This document shows positions 54,428 to 64,000 of a DNA stretch of 64,000 nucleotides, piece by piece. The stretch covers positions 744,001 to 808,000 of the forward strand of contig NZ_CP015079.1 in NCBI RefSeq assembly GCF_001653335.1. The letters run 5' to 3'. Each line of letters begins with the position of its first letter. Position 1 is the stretch's first letter. This stretch comes from Nocardioides dokdonensis FR1436 (GTDB taxonomy: Bacteria > Actinomycetota > Actinomycetes > Propionibacteriales > Nocardioidaceae). Under the pieces are notes generated by a model. That model saw only the letters and a program-made list of their open reading frames with translations, ran no database searches and was not told where the DNA came from. Made by a program: the position numbers and the translations under genes.

Positions 54428-56862
54428 AGCGAGGCTCCCTTCACACGCACGCGGCTGCCCGGCGAGGCCAGGCGCTCGAGCACCGACGTGCCGAACGAGG
54501 CGGTCGGCACCCAGACGACGTCGTCGACCATGCCGTCGACCTGCTCCACCGGCAGCGTCAGCTCGCCGCGGTCACCCACGACGGTGACGGCGTCGCCGGC
54601 CAGGGCCTGGGCGGCGTACGTCGCCGGGCTGAGGCGGGCCACGGCGGGCCGCCCGGTGGCGGCGAGGTGCTTGTCGCCGGCCTGGAGCGACCCGTCGTCG
54701 ATGAGCTGCTTCCAGGTCGACAGCGCCAGGCCGGGGCCGTCGCCCGACGCGGGCTCGACCATCGCCATGCCGGGTCGGGCACCGTCCCAGGGACCGAGCT
54801 CCGACATCTCGGCCCGGACCTCGTCGACGCTGCGGAAGCCCAGCGCGCGACCGTGGCCGAGCGCGGCGAGCTCCTCGGAGATGCCGGCCAGCACCCGCAG
54901 GTCGGGCAGCGCGGAGGGGCTGGGCAGGACGGCCTCGAAGGGGCGCACCCGGCCCTCCCAGTTGACGAACGTGCCGGACTTCTCGACCGCGGCGGCGACC
55001 GGGAAGACCACGTCGGCGACCCGGGTCACCTCGGTCTCGCGCAGGTCGAGGGCGACCACGAACGACGCGGCCGCCACCGCGGCGCGGGTGGCGGCGGGGT
55101 CGGAGGTGTCCGCGGGGTCGACGCCCCCGATGACCAGTCCCCCGATATCGCCCGAGGAGAGGGCGGCGACGATCGCGTCGGCGTCCCGTCCGGGCGTCTC
55201 GGGCAGCGAGTCGACGCCCCAGGAGGTGGCGGCGTCGACGCGTGCCGCGGCCTCGGCGACCGGTCGGCCCCCGGGCAGCAGGTTCGGCAGGCAGCCTGCC
55301 TCGACCGCGCCGCGGTCGCCGGCGCGCCGCGGCACCCAGGCCAGGCGGGCGCCGGTGCGGGCGGCGAGGTCGGCGGCAGCACCCAGGGCACCGGGCACCA
55401 GGGCCAGGCGCTCGCCGACCAGCACCACCGTGGTGGCGTCGACGGCGTGCTCGGTGTGCTCGACCAGGGACGCGATCGCCGCGGCCTCGGCGCCGGGCGC
55501 GGTGGGCACCAGGTGCGCGTCGACCTTGCTCAGGCCGCGGGTGAGGTACGGCGCCACGGCCAGGACGCGGGTGCCGTGGCGTGCGGCGCGGCGCAGGCGC
55601 AGGAACACCGTGCCGGCCTCGTCCTCGGGCTCGAGCCCCGCCAGCACGACGGTGCTCGCGGACTCGAGGTCGGCGAACGTGACCGCGCCGGCCAGCGGGT
55701 CACCGAGCGCGACGTGGGCGGCCAGGAACTGGGCCTCCTCGTCGGAGTGCGGCCGGGCGCGGAAGTCGATGTCGTTGGTGCCGAGCGAGACCCGCGCCAG
55801 CTTGGCGTAGGCGTAGGCGTCCTCGGCGGTGAGACGCCCTCCGGTGAGCACGGCGCTGCTGCCCGCGGCAGCCAGTCCGCGCGCGGCCACGGCGAACGCC
55901 TCGGGCCACGAGGCGGGGCGCAGCGAGCCGTCCCCGTCGCGGACCTGGGGGTAGCCCAGCCGGTCCTCGAGGGCGGCGTAGGTGAAGGCGAAGCGGTCCT
56001 TGTCGGTGATCCACTCCTCGTTGACCTCGGGGTCGTTGCCGGCGAGGCGGCGCATCACCTTGCCGCGGCGGTGGTCGACGCGGATCGCGGCGCCGCAGGC
56101 GTCGTGCTCGGCGACGCTGGGGGTGGAGACGAGGTCGAAGGGGCGCGAGCGGAACCGGTAGGACTCCGAGGTCAGCGCGCCGACGGGGCAGATCTGGATC
56201 GTGTTGCCGGAGAAGTAGGACAGGAACGGCGCCGACTCGGCGATGCCGATCTGCTGCTGGGCACCCCGCTCGATCAGCGCGATGAAGGGGTCGCCGGCGA
56301 TCTCGTCGGCGAAGCGGGTGCAGCGCTGGCACACGATGCAGCGCTCGCGGTCCAGCAGCACCTGGGGCGAGAGGTTGATCGGCTTGGGGAAGGTGCGCTT
56401 GACGCCACCCGAGGCGGCGAAGCGCGACTCGCCACGGCCGTTGGACATGGCCTGGTTCTGCAGCGGGCACTCACCGCCCTTGTCGCACACCGGGCAGTCC
56501 AGCGGGTGGTTGACCAGCAGGAACTCCATGATCCCCTGCTGGGCCTTGTCGGCGACCGCGCTGGTGGCCTGGGTCTTGACGACCATGCCGGGCGCGACCG
56601 GCAGCGTGCAGGAGGCCTGCGGCTTGGGGAACCCGCGGCCGTTGCCGGCGTCGGGGACCTCCACCAGGCACTGGCGGCAGGCGCCGGCCGGCTCCAGCAG
56701 CGGGTGGTCGCAGAAGCGGGGGATGTGCACCCCGACCTGCTCGGCGGCCCGGATGACCAGGGTGTCCCGGGGGACGCTGACCTCGATGCCGTCGATGGTC
56801 ACCTGGACCAGCTCGACGTCCGGGGCCGGCGTGCCGGCCGACGTCTTCTCGGGAACGCTCAT
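54424..56862 (-). CDS. nuoG: NADH-quinone oxidoreductase subunit G
   Basis: 812 residues. N-terminal [2Fe-2S] domain ([20 protein letters not shown]), the [17 protein letters not shown] segment, two [4Fe-4S] sites ([31 protein letters not shown]) and a molybdopterin-oxidoreductase-like C-terminal domain that is degenerate, as usual. ATG overlaps the nuoF stop as ATGA. Confidence 0.96.
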   Translation of the reverse strand: MSVPEKTSAGTPAPDVELVQVTIDGIEVSVPRDTLVIRAAEQVGVHIPRFCDHPLLEPAGACRQCLVEVPDAGNGRGFPKPQASCTLPVAPGMVVKTQATSAVADKAQQGIMEFLLVNHPLDCPVCDKGGECPLQNQAMSNGRGESRFAASGGVKRTFPKPINLSPQVLLDRERCIVCQRCTRFADEIAGDPFIALIERGAQQQIGIAESAPFLSYFSGNTIQICPVGALTSESYRFRSRPFDLVSTPSVAEHDACGAAIRVDHRRGKVMRRLAGNDPEVNEEWITDKDRFAFTYAALEDRLGYPQVRDGDGSLRPASWPEAFAVAARGLAAAGSSAVLTGGRLTAEDAYAYAKLARVSLGTNDIDFRARPHSDEEAQFLAAHVALGDPLAGAVTFADLESASTVVLAGLEPEDEAGTVFLRLRRAARHGTRVLAVAPYLTRGLSKVDAHLVPTAPGAEAAAIASLVEHTEHAVDATTVVLVGERLALVPGALGAAADLAARTGARLAWVPRRAGDRGAVEAGCLPNLLPGGRPVAEAAARVDAATSWGVDSLPETPGRDADAIVAALSSGDIGGLVIGGVDPADTSDPAATRAAVAAASFVVALDLRETEVTRVADVVFPVAAAVEKSGTFVNWEGRVRPFEAVLPSPSALPDLRVLAGISEELAALGHGRALGFRSVDEVRAEMSELGPWDGARPGMAMVEPASGDGPGLALSTWKQLIDDGSLQAGDKHLAATGRPAVARLSPATYAAQALAGDAVTVVGDRGELTLPVEQVDGMVDDVVWVPTASFGTSVLERLASPGSRVRVKGASL

Positions 56863-58187
56863 GCCTGGGCTCCAGCGGTGGCGAAGACGGTGGACGCCGC
56901 GGGGTCGAACGGGCAACCGCCGTGGGTGAGGTGGGCGAGGTACTCCTCGCGGAAGAACTTGATCGAGCTCGAGATCGGGCTGGTGGCACCGTCGGCGAGC
57001 GCGCAGAAGGACCGGCCCAGGATGTTGTCGCACTGGTCCAGGAGCAGGTCGAGGTCCTCCTCGGAGCCGACCCCCTTCTCCAGCCGCGCCAGCACCTGCA
57101 CCAGCCACCAGGTGCCCTCGCGGCACGGGGTGCACTTGCCGCAGGACTCGTGCTTGTAGAACTCGGTCCACCGCAGCACGGCGCGCACCACGCAGGTGGT
57201 CTCGTCGAAGAGCTGCAGGGCGCGGGTGCCGAGCATGGTGCCGGCCTCGGCCATGCCCTCGAAGTCGAGCGGCAGGTCGAGGTGCTCCGCCGTCAGCAGC
57301 GGCGTCGAGGAGCCGCCGGGGGTCCAGAACTTCAGCTCGTGGCGCTGTCCGTCCGGACCCTGGCGCATGCCGCCGGCGAGGTCGATGAGCTCGCGCAGCG
57401 TGATGCCCAGGGGTGCTTCGTACTGACCGGGACGCGTCACGTGGCCCGAGAGCGAGAAGATGCCGAAGCCCTTGGACTTCTCGGTGCCCATCGAGGCGAA
57501 CCAGTCGGCGCCGTTGGCGATGATGCTGGGCACCGAGGCGATGGACTCGACGTTGTTGATGACCGTGGGGCTGGCGTAGAGGCCGGCGACCGCGGGGAAC
57601 GGCGGGCGCAGGCGCGGCTGGCCGCGGCGGCCCTCGAGGCCCTCGAGCAGCGCGGTCTCCTCGCCACAGATGTAGGCGCCGGCGCCGGCGTGCACCACGA
57701 TGTCGAGGTCGTAGCCGGTGCCGTGGATGTTCTTGCCGAGGTGCCCCGCGGCGTACGCCTCGTCGACGGCCGCCTGCACCCGGCGGATCACGTGCAGCAC
57801 CTCGCCGCGGATGTAGATGAAGGCCTGGTGGGCGCGGATCGCGTAGGAGCTGATGATGACGCCCTCGACCAGCGTGTGCGGGCTGGCCATCATGAGCGGG
57901 ATGTCCTTGCAGGTGCCCGGCTCGGACTCGTCGGCGTTGACCACGAGGTACTTGGGCTTGGGGTTGTCCTGGGGGATGAAGCCCCACTTCATGCCCGTGG
58001 GGAAGCCCGCGCCACCGCGCCCGCGCAGACCGGAGTCCTTGACGGCCGTGATGACGTCGTCGGGAGCCATGGCCAGCGCGGTGCGCAGGCCGGCGTAGCC
58101 GCCGTGCTCCTCGTAGGACGCCAGGGTCCAGGAGCGCTCGGCGCCCCAGTTGGCGGTGAGGACCGGGGTCAGGGTGTCGATGCTCAC
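56859..58187 (-). CDS. nuoF: NADH-quinone oxidoreductase subunit F
   Basis: 442 residues, NADH- and FMN-binding subunit. LRGRGGAGFPTGMKWGF (NADH), YLVVNADESEPGTCKD (FMN), GAGAYICGEETALLEGLEG and the cluster Cys in ESCGKCTPCREGTWWL. GTG at 58187 overlaps the nuoE stop as GTGA. Confidence 0.97.
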   Translation of the reverse strand: MSIDTLTPVLTANWGAERSWTLASYEEHGGYAGLRTALAMAPDDVITAVKDSGLRGRGGAGFPTGMKWGFIPQDNPKPKYLVVNADESEPGTCKDIPLMMASPHTLVEGVIISSYAIRAHQAFIYIRGEVLHVIRRVQAAVDEAYAAGHLGKNIHGTGYDLDIVVHAGAGAYICGEETALLEGLEGRRGQPRLRPPFPAVAGLYASPTVINNVESIASVPSIIANGADWFASMGTEKSKGFGIFSLSGHVTRPGQYEAPLGITLRELIDLAGGMRQGPDGQRHELKFWTPGGSSTPLLTAEHLDLPLDFEGMAEAGTMLGTRALQLFDETTCVVRAVLRWTEFYKHESCGKCTPCREGTWWLVQVLARLEKGVGSEEDLDLLLDQCDNILGRSFCALADGATSPISSSIKFFREEYLAHLTHGGCPFDPAASTVFATAGAQA

Positions 58188-58978
58188 TGCGCCTCCTTCT
58201 TCTCCGCGGCGGACTCGCCGCTGCCGCTGCTCTCCTCGACGGCGGCCGACTCGGCCTGCAACGAGGCGTCGGAGTCGGCGGCGGCCTCGACGTGGTGCGC
58301 GGGGTCCCCGTGGACCTGCGCGGCGCTGCCGGACCGGGTGCTGCTGGGGGCGGCCCAGCCCCGCTCCTGGGCGATCTCGAGCCCGACCAGCGAGGCCGGA
58401 CCGGCGCCCGGGCCCTCGTCGACGCGGCCGTCGGGGAACCCGGCGAGCACCCGCTCGGCCTCGCGCCAGGTGCACACGCGCGGGCCTCGGGTGGAGGTGA
58501 CCTCCTTGCCGGCACGCAGGTCGTCGACCAGCGCCACCGCGGAGTCGGGGGTCATGTTGTCCATGAACTCCCAGTTGACCATCATGACCGGCGCGTAGTC
58601 GCAGGCCGCGTTGCACTCGACGTGCTCGAGGGTGATCGAGCCGTCGGTCGTGGTCTCGTCGTTGCCGACCTCGAGGTGGTCCTTGAGACGCTCGAAGATC
58701 TGGTCCCCGCCCATCACGGCGCAGAGCGTGTTGGTGCAGACCCCGACGTGGTAGTCGCCGACGGGGCGGCGCTTGTACATCGTGTAGAAGGTCGCCACGC
58801 CGCTCACCTCGGCCGCGGAGATCCCGAGGACGTCGGCGCAGGCCTCGATGCCCTCGGGGGTCACCCGACCCTCGCTGGACTGCACCAGGTGCAGCATCGG
58901 CAGCAGGCCCGAGCGGGCCTCGGGGTAGCGGGCGGCGATCTCGCGCAGCTCGCCGAGGGTGGTCTCGCTGAGACTCAT
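58184..58978 (-). CDS. nuoE: NADH-quinone oxidoreductase subunit E
   Basis: 264 residues. The thioredoxin-like domain binds a [2Fe-2S] cluster through [13 protein letters not shown] and [17 protein letters not shown]. About 80 residues of Ala/Ser/Glu-rich tail follow, without a recognisable domain. ATG overlaps the nuoD stop as ATGA. Confidence 0.95.
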   Translation of the reverse strand: MSLSETTLGELREIAARYPEARSGLLPMLHLVQSSEGRVTPEGIEACADVLGISAAEVSGVATFYTMYKRRPVGDYHVGVCTNTLCAVMGGDQIFERLKDHLEVGNDETTTDGSITLEHVECNAACDYAPVMMVNWEFMDNMTPDSAVALVDDLRAGKEVTSTRGPRVCTWREAERVLAGFPDGRVDEGPGAGPASLVGLEIAQERGWAAPSSTRSGSAAQVHGDPAHHVEAAADSDASLQAESAAVEESSGSGESAAEKKEAQ

Positions 58979-60345
58979 CTGTCGACGCCTCCCATGACGG
59001 GGTCGATCGAGGCGATCGCCACGATGATGTCGGCGACCATGCCGCCCTCGCTCATCACGGACGTCGCCTGCAGGTTGGTGAAGGACGGGTCGCGGAAGTG
59101 CGCCCGGAACGGTCGGGTGCCGCCGTCGGAGACGACGTGCGCGCCGAGCTCGCCGCGGGGGGACTCCACCGGCACGTAGGCCTGTCCCGCGGGGACCCGG
59201 AAGCCCTCGGTGACGAGCTTGAAGTGGTGGATCAGCCCCTCCATCGACTCGCCCATGATGTGGCGGATGTGGTCGAGGCTGTTGCCCATGCCGTCGGAGC
59301 CGATCGAGAGCTGGCTGGGCCAGGCGATCTTCTTGTCGCTCACCATCACCGGTGCGCCTTCGAGACCGGCGAGCCGCTCGGCGGCCTGCTCGACGATCTT
59401 CAGCGACTCCCACATCTCCGCGAGGCGGATCCGGAAGCGGCCGTAGGCGTCGGCGGTGTCCCAGGTCTGGACGTCGAAGTCGTAGGTCTCGTAGCCGCAG
59501 TACGGCTCGCTCTTGCGCAGGTCCCACGGGTAGCCGGTGGCGCGCAGCGGCGGGCCGGTCAGGCCCAGCGCCAGGCAGCCCTCGAGGTCGAGGTGGCCCA
59601 CGCCCTCGAGGCGCGCCTTGAAGATCGGGTTGGCGTTGCACAGCGCGGCGTACTCGGGCAGGCGCTTGCGCATCAGGTCGAGGAAGCCGCGGATCTCGTC
59701 GAGAGCACCCGGGGGCAGGTCCTGGGCGACCCCACCGGGTCGGATGAACGCGTGGTTCATCCGCAGGCCGGTGATCAGCTCGAACAGGTCGAGGACCAGC
59801 TCGCGCTCGCGGAAGCCGATGGTCATCACGGTCAGCGCGCCGAGCTCCATGCCACCGGTCGCGATCGCCACCAGGTGGGAGGAGAGACGGTTGAGCTCCA
59901 TCAGGAGCACCCGCATGACCTGGGCCTTCTCGGGGATGTCGTCCTCGATGTCGAGGAGCCGCTCGACGCCCAGCACGTAGGTCATCTCGTTGTAGAACGG
60001 CGAGAGGTAGTCCATCCGGGTGCAGAACGTCACGCCCTGGACCCAGGTGCGGTACTCCATGTTCTTCTCGATGCCCGTGTGCAGGTAGCCGATGCCGCAA
60101 CGGGCCTCGGTGACCGTCTCGCCCTCGAGCTCGAGGATGAGGCGCAGCACGCCGTGGGTCGAGGGGTGCTGGGGGCCCATGTTGACGATGACGCGCTCGT
60201 CGACGCCGTCCTCGAGACCCTCCGTGATGGAGTCCCAGTCCTGGCCGGAGACGGTGAAGACGCGGCCCTCGGAGGTCTCCTGGGTGCCGGCGTAGAGGTC
60301 CTGCTCGCCCGCGGTGGAGCCGGTGCCGGGATCGGTGGTTGCCAT
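58975..60345 (-). CDS. nuoD: NADH-quinone oxidoreductase subunit D
   Basis: 456 residues, 49-kDa subunit that forms the quinone pocket with Nuo[36 protein letters not shown], and the C-terminal DPVMGGVDR are conserved. About 40 extra residues at the N-terminus. ATG overlaps the nuoC stop as TGATG. Confidence 0.97.
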   Translation of the reverse strand: MATTDPGTGSTAGEQDLYAGTQETSEGRVFTVSGQDWDSITEGLEDGVDERVIVNMGPQHPSTHGVLRLILELEGETVTEARCGIGYLHTGIEKNMEYRTWVQGVTFCTRMDYLSPFYNEMTYVLGVERLLDIEDDIPEKAQVMRVLLMELNRLSSHLVAIATGGMELGALTVMTIGFRERELVLDLFELITGLRMNHAFIRPGGVAQDLPPGALDEIRGFLDLMRKRLPEYAALCNANPIFKARLEGVGHLDLEGCLALGLTGPPLRATGYPWDLRKSEPYCGYETYDFDVQTWDTADAYGRFRIRLAEMWESLKIVEQAAERLAGLEGAPVMVSDKKIAWPSQLSIGSDGMGNSLDHIRHIMGESMEGLIHHFKLVTEGFRVPAGQAYVPVESPRGELGAHVVSDGGTRPFRAHFRDPSFTNLQATSVMSEGGMVADIIVAIASIDPVMGGVDR

Positions 60346-61105
60346 CAGTTGTACGACCTCCGCTGGTCGGGAGGCGGCACGGTGCCGCCCTTGTACTCCA
60401 CGGGGATGCCGCCCAGCGGGTAGTCCTTGCGCTGGGGGTGGCCCGGCCAGTCGTCGGGCATCAGGATGCGGGCCAGGCCCGGGTGGCCGTCGAAGACGAT
60501 CCCGAACATGTCGTAGGTCTCGCGCTCGTGCCAGTCGGCGGTCGGGTAGACCGCGACGACCGAGGGCACGTGCGGGTCGGCGTCGGGTGCGGCGACCTCG
60601 AGCCGGATCCGGCGGTTGTGGGTCATCGAGAGCAGGTGGTGCACCACGTGCATCTCGCGACCGGTGTCCTCGGGGTAGTGCACGCCGCTGACGCTGGAGC
60701 ACAGCTCGAAGCGCAGCGCCGGGTCGTCGCGCAGCACGCGGGCCACCGCCAGGAGGTCCTCGCGGCGCACGTGGAAGGTGATCTCGCCGCGGTGCACGAC
60801 CACGCTGCCGATCGCCGACTCCACACCGGCCGCGCGGGTCGCCTGCTCGAGCGCGTCGGCGACCTCGTCGAACCAGCCGCCGTAGGGGCGCTGGGCGGGT
60901 GCGGGGTAGGCGATGGCCGAGACCAGCCCGCCGTACCCGCTGGTGTCGCCGGTGCCGCGCACGCCGAACATGCCGTGCCGGGTGCCGACCTGGTGCACCT
61001 GGCCCGGGGGCGAGGGCAGGTTCTCGGGCGACTTCTCGACCGCGGGACGACCGGGGGTCTGCTCCGGGGCGTCGGGGGTCGCCTTGGTGACGTCCTTGTC
61101 CTCGC

Positions 61106-61109
<4 letters not shown>
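60345..61109 (-). CDS. nuoC: NADH-quinone oxidoreductase subunit C
   Basis: 254 residues. After a disordered Pro/Glu-rich start, the conserved domain has [20 protein letters not shown] and [21 protein letters not shown] at 61107-61109 overlaps the nuoB stop as GTGA. Confidence 0.96.
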
Positions 61110-61660
<551 letters not shown>

Positions 61661-61691
61661 GTGAGTGGGTCCTTTCGACAGATGTGGTCGG

Positions 61692-62051
61692 TCAGTCCCA
61701 GTCGAGTCCGCCGCGGCGCCACTCGTAGGCGTAGGCGACGGTGATGTTGACCAGGAACAGCACGACGGCGAGCAGACCGAAACCCCCCATGGCGTCGAAG
61801 TGGACCGCCCAGGGCACCAGGAACATGATCTCGACGTCGAAGATGATGAACGTCATCGCGACCGTGTAGAACTTCACCGGCACGCGGCCCCCGCCGACAG
61901 GCTGCGGGGTGGGGTCGATGCCGCACTCGTAGGAGTCGAGCTTGGCCCGGTTGTAGCGCGCGGGACCGGTCAGCGTGCTGACGGCCACGGAGAAGACGGC
62001 GAAGCCGGCGGCCAGTGCAGCCAGCACCAGCACCGGGGTGTAGAGCTCCAT
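61692..62051 (-). CDS. nuoA: NADH-quinone oxidoreductase subunit A
   Basis: 119 residues, three spans. [20 protein letters not shown] and [20 protein letters not shown] are the family loop and helix. First gene of the 14-gene operon. ATG at 62049-62051 with AAAGGGA upstream. Confidence 0.96.
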   Translation of the reverse strand: MELYTPVLVLAALAAGFAVFSVAVSTLTGPARYNRAKLDSYECGIDPTPQPVGGGRVPVKFYTVAMTFIIFDVEIMFLVPWAVHFDAMGGFGLLAVVLFLVNITVAYAYEWRRGGLDWD

Positions 62052-62100
62052 CGCGATCCCTTTCCTCCTGTGCCAGCCACTGCGGCCCGGGTTGTGACCT

Positions 62101-62116
62101 TGTGAAGCGAATCACT
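62101..62116. promoter_or_regulatory. Possible Rex- or CRP-type operator before nuoA
   Basis: TGTGAAGCGAATCACT has half-sites GTGA and TCAC six bases apart. Rex sites (TGTGAAC...TTCACA) and CRP-type sites (TGTGA-N6-TCACA) share this spacing. It lies 50 bases upstream of nuoA. The remaining 62052-62255 region holds no gene; the nuo promoter must be here, but I cannot fix its boxes. Confidence 0.4.
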
Positions 62117-62255
62117 AGTGGCGCGGCGCACAGTCTGCCACTCCGTCCCGCGGGTGGCGAGCCGGGGGTGGGACCCGGTGCGACCGGCGGCCGCACCTCC
62201 CTGACCTGGGCATTTAGGCAAGATCGGTGTGGCGTAATTCGCGTGGCGGGTCCCG

Positions 62256-62945
62256 TCAGGCGGTGGCGCGGTGCAGGGCCACGATGCCGCCCGAGAGGTT
62301 CTTCCACTCCACGTCGGCCCAGCCGGCGGCGGCGACCATGGCGGCCAGCCCGGCCTGGTCGGGCCAGGCGCGGATCGACTCGGCGAGGTAGACGTAGGCG
62401 TCCGGGGACGAGGAGACCGCGCGGGCCACCGGCGGCAGCGCCTTCATCAGGTACTCGACGTACGCCGTGCGGAAGGGCGCCCAGGTCGGGTGGCTGAACT
62501 CGCAGACGACCAGGCGGCCGCCGGGGCGGGTCACGCGACGCATCTCGGCCAGCCCGGCGGCGGGGTCCACGATGTTGCGCAGCCCGAAGGAGATCGTGAC
62601 CGCGTCGAAGGTGTCGTCGGCGAACGGCAGCCGGGTGCCGTCACCGGCGGTGAAGGGCAGGTGCGGACGGGCCTTCTTGCCCACCCGCAGCATCCCCAGG
62701 GAGAAGTCGCACGGCACCACGGTCGCGCCGCGGTCGTGGAAGGGCACGCTCGAGGTCCCGGTGCCGGCCGCCAGGTCGAGCACCCGCTCACCCGGGACGG
62801 GTGCGACGGCGTCGAGCACCTCGGTGCGCCAGCGGCGGTCCTGGCCCAGGGAGAGCACGTCGTTGGTCACGTCATAGCGCTTCGCGACCGCGTCGAACAT
62901 GCGTCGTACGTCGATCGGCTGCTTGTCCAGGTCTGCACGGGCCAC
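62256..62945 (-). CDS. menG: Demethylmenaquinone methyltransferase
   Basis: A 229-residue UbiE/MenG-type SAM methyltransferase: [32 protein letters not shown] (SAM loop), [29 protein letters not shown] and the [12 protein letters not shown] end. It performs the last step of menaquinone synthesis. GTG at 62943-62945 is six bases after TACGCT (62952-62957), a leaderless arrangement. It lies just upstream of nuoA on the same strand. Confidence 0.95.
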   Translation of the reverse strand: MARADLDKQPIDVRRMFDAVAKRYDVTNDVLSLGQDRRWRTEVLDAVAPVPGERVLDLAAGTGTSSVPFHDRGATVVPCDFSLGMLRVGKKARPHLPFTAGDGTRLPFADDTFDAVTISFGLRNIVDPAAGLAEMRRVTRPGGRLVVCEFSHPTWAPFRTAYVEYLMKALPPVARAVSSSPDAYVYLAESIRAWPDQAGLAAMVAAAGWADVEWKNLSGGIVALHRATA

Positions 62946-63072
62946 AGCCGCAGCGTAGAGGCCCCTTCCAGGACCGGTGGACGCCGGGACGCAACCTTCC
63001 AGCCCGCTCGTGCGTCTCCCAGGTGACAACGCTGCACACCGCAGCACCCCAGCCCCACTCGGGAGATCCACC

Positions 63073-63978
63073 ATGACCACCCTGCGCCGCCTCCTGATCG
63101 TCGTCCTGTCCGCCCTGCTCCTGACCGCCTCCGCGTACGGCGCCGGGCTGGCCCAGGAGCACTGGTTCGGCTCCGACGGCTCCCGCGACGCGAGCGCGGG
63201 CCCCGTGGCCGCGGCCGACCCCGGCCCGCAGGCGACCCGCCCGGTCCGGACGGCGCAGGAGCCCCGCCGGAAGCCGGGGCGGCAGCCGGTGGTCGCGGCG
63301 CCGGCACCGCTCGAGCCCGCCCTGGTGCCCGGCCCCGCCCTGATGCGCACCGGTCGCGACGGCGAGGACGTGCGCGACCTGCAGGCACGGCTCGCCCAGA
63401 TCGGCTGGTTCGACGCCGGCGTGACCGGCTTCTACGGCGACGTGACCGCCGCCTCGGTGCGCGGGTTCCAGGCCAAGCGCGAGATCCCCGAGACCGGGGA
63501 GGTCGACCGCCGCACGATGGACCGGCTGCTCGCGATGACGACCGAGCCGACCACCGACGAGCTGCACCCCGAGCGGGTGGTCGCCGCCGCGGCTCCCTCG
63601 GCCGCGATCGACCCGCGCTGCACCACGGGGCGGGTGCTGTGCATCGACAAGACCACCTCCACGCTGAGCCTGGTCGTGGACGGCCAGGTCCGCAGCACGC
63701 TCGCCGCCCGCTTCGGGGCCGCGGCCACCCCGACCCGGGAGGGCGTCTTCTCGGTGCTGCGCAAGAACCGCGACCACGTCTCGAGCCTGTACGACTCCTC
63801 GATGCCCTTCGCGATGTTCTTCTCCGGGGGGCAGGCGGTGCACTACTCCTCCGACTTCGCGGCCGTCGGGTACGCCGGGGCCTCGCACGGCTGCGTGAAC
63901 ATCCGCGACTACGACGCGTTGGCCGCGATCTACGACCAGGTCGCCGTCGGTGACCGGGTCGTGGTGCACCGCAGCTGA
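63073..63978 (+). CDS. L,D-transpeptidase with peptidoglycan-binding domain
   Basis: 301 residues. Signal peptide ([20 protein letters not shown]), disordered Ala/Pro linker, a PG-binding-1 domain ([20 protein letters not shown] and [20 protein letters not shown]), then a YkuD domain with catalytic [13 protein letters not shown] (His272, Cys274). It would cross-link or edit peptidoglycan with 3-3 bonds outside the membrane. ATG at 63073 with GGGAGA upstream; the upstream in-frame ATG has no Shine-Dalgarno sequence. Two Cys (CTTGRVLC) precede the YkuD core and could form a disulfide. Confidence 0.93.
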   Translation: MTTLRRLLIVVLSALLLTASAYGAGLAQEHWFGSDGSRDASAGPVAAADPGPQATRPVRTAQEPRRKPGRQPVVAAPAPLEPALVPGPALMRTGRDGEDVRDLQARLAQIGWFDAGVTGFYGDVTAASVRGFQAKREIPETGEVDRRTMDRLLAMTTEPTTDELHPERVVAAAAPSAAIDPRCTTGRVLCIDKTTSTLSLVVDGQVRSTLAARFGAAATPTREGVFSVLRKNRDHVSSLYDSSMPFAMFFSGGQAVHYSSDFAAVGYAGASHGCVNIRDYDALAAIYDQVAVGDRVVVHRS

Positions 63979-64000
63979 GGCGGTGGCCACGGAGTGACCA

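Noticed and set aside
62052..62255. Riboswitch or small gene upstream of nuoA
   Set aside because: No conserved riboswitch core, and open frames here are short and lack Shine-Dalgarno sequences or conserved residues.

Overview
The window is a housekeeping region of a high-GC actinobacterium. The very high G+C, the many GTG starts, the rpmG/secE/nusG/rplK/rplA/rplJ/rplL/rpoB/rpoC order, the full mce lipid-importer operon and the menaquinone-linked nuo operon all point to the class Actinomycetes. The lack of mycolic-acid methyltransferase genes between rplA and rplJ and the overall gene set suggest Nocardioides or a close relative. That genus call is inference from content, not a database match. 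I see no insertion sequence, prophage, CRISPR array or plasmid gene, and no gene for a classical DNA-binding regulator.

Layout. Positions 1-4,000 (minus strand) hold the 5' end of rpoC and all of rpoB with a good promoter. Positions 4,104-15,293 (minus) hold an eleven-gene mce operon: ATPase, two YrbE permeases, MceA to MceF and two Mce-associated membrane proteins, the last with a J-like domain. It sits exactly between rplL and rpoB. Positions 15,552-20,922 (minus) hold rplL, rplJ, rplA, rplK, nusG and secE, with a divergent aspartate aminotransferase inserted between rplA and rplJ. tRNA-Trp, tRNA-Met, tRNA-Thr, rpmG, a HadA/HadB-like hydratase pair and murB continue the ancestral cluster to 26,120, interrupted by plus-strand adenosine deaminase, a DUF4190-like membrane protein and a lipoprotein.

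Positions 26,182-39,605 are mixed metabolic genes: an amidase-signature enzyme, tag-lrgA-lrgB, pirin, a Pro-rich membrane protein, the homogentisate genes (hmgA divergent from an unknown gene plus fahA), a peptidoglycan-recognition amidase, an F420-type oxidoreductase, a metallophosphoesterase and an LVIVD-repeat secreted protein. Next come tRNA-Tyr, yajQ, korAB, a small secreted protein and rarD.

Positions 45,218-62,051 (minus) hold the complete 14-gene nuoA-N operon, with a polyprenyl diphosphate synthase gene overlapping the end of nuoN. menG, the last enzyme of menaquinone synthesis, lies just upstream of nuoA. Complex I and two enzymes that make its quinone substrate are therefore clustered. 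A plus-strand L,D-transpeptidase closes the window.

Two regulatory themes recur. Genes inside operons are joined by ATGA, GTGA or TGATG overlaps. Many monocistronic genes have a TANNNT box six or seven bases before the start codon, the signature of leaderless mRNAs. The points most worth a second look are the mce operon in the place where mycobacteria keep only the ATPase gene, the J-like Mce-associated fusion, a leaderless 10-codon ORF overlapping add, the unknown gene between hmgA and fahA with its palindromic operator, a double-hairpin element near 29.3 kb, a 22-bp-period repeat cluster near 31.4 kb, and a hairpin lying between the Shine-Dalgarno sequence and the start codon of the LVIVD gene.
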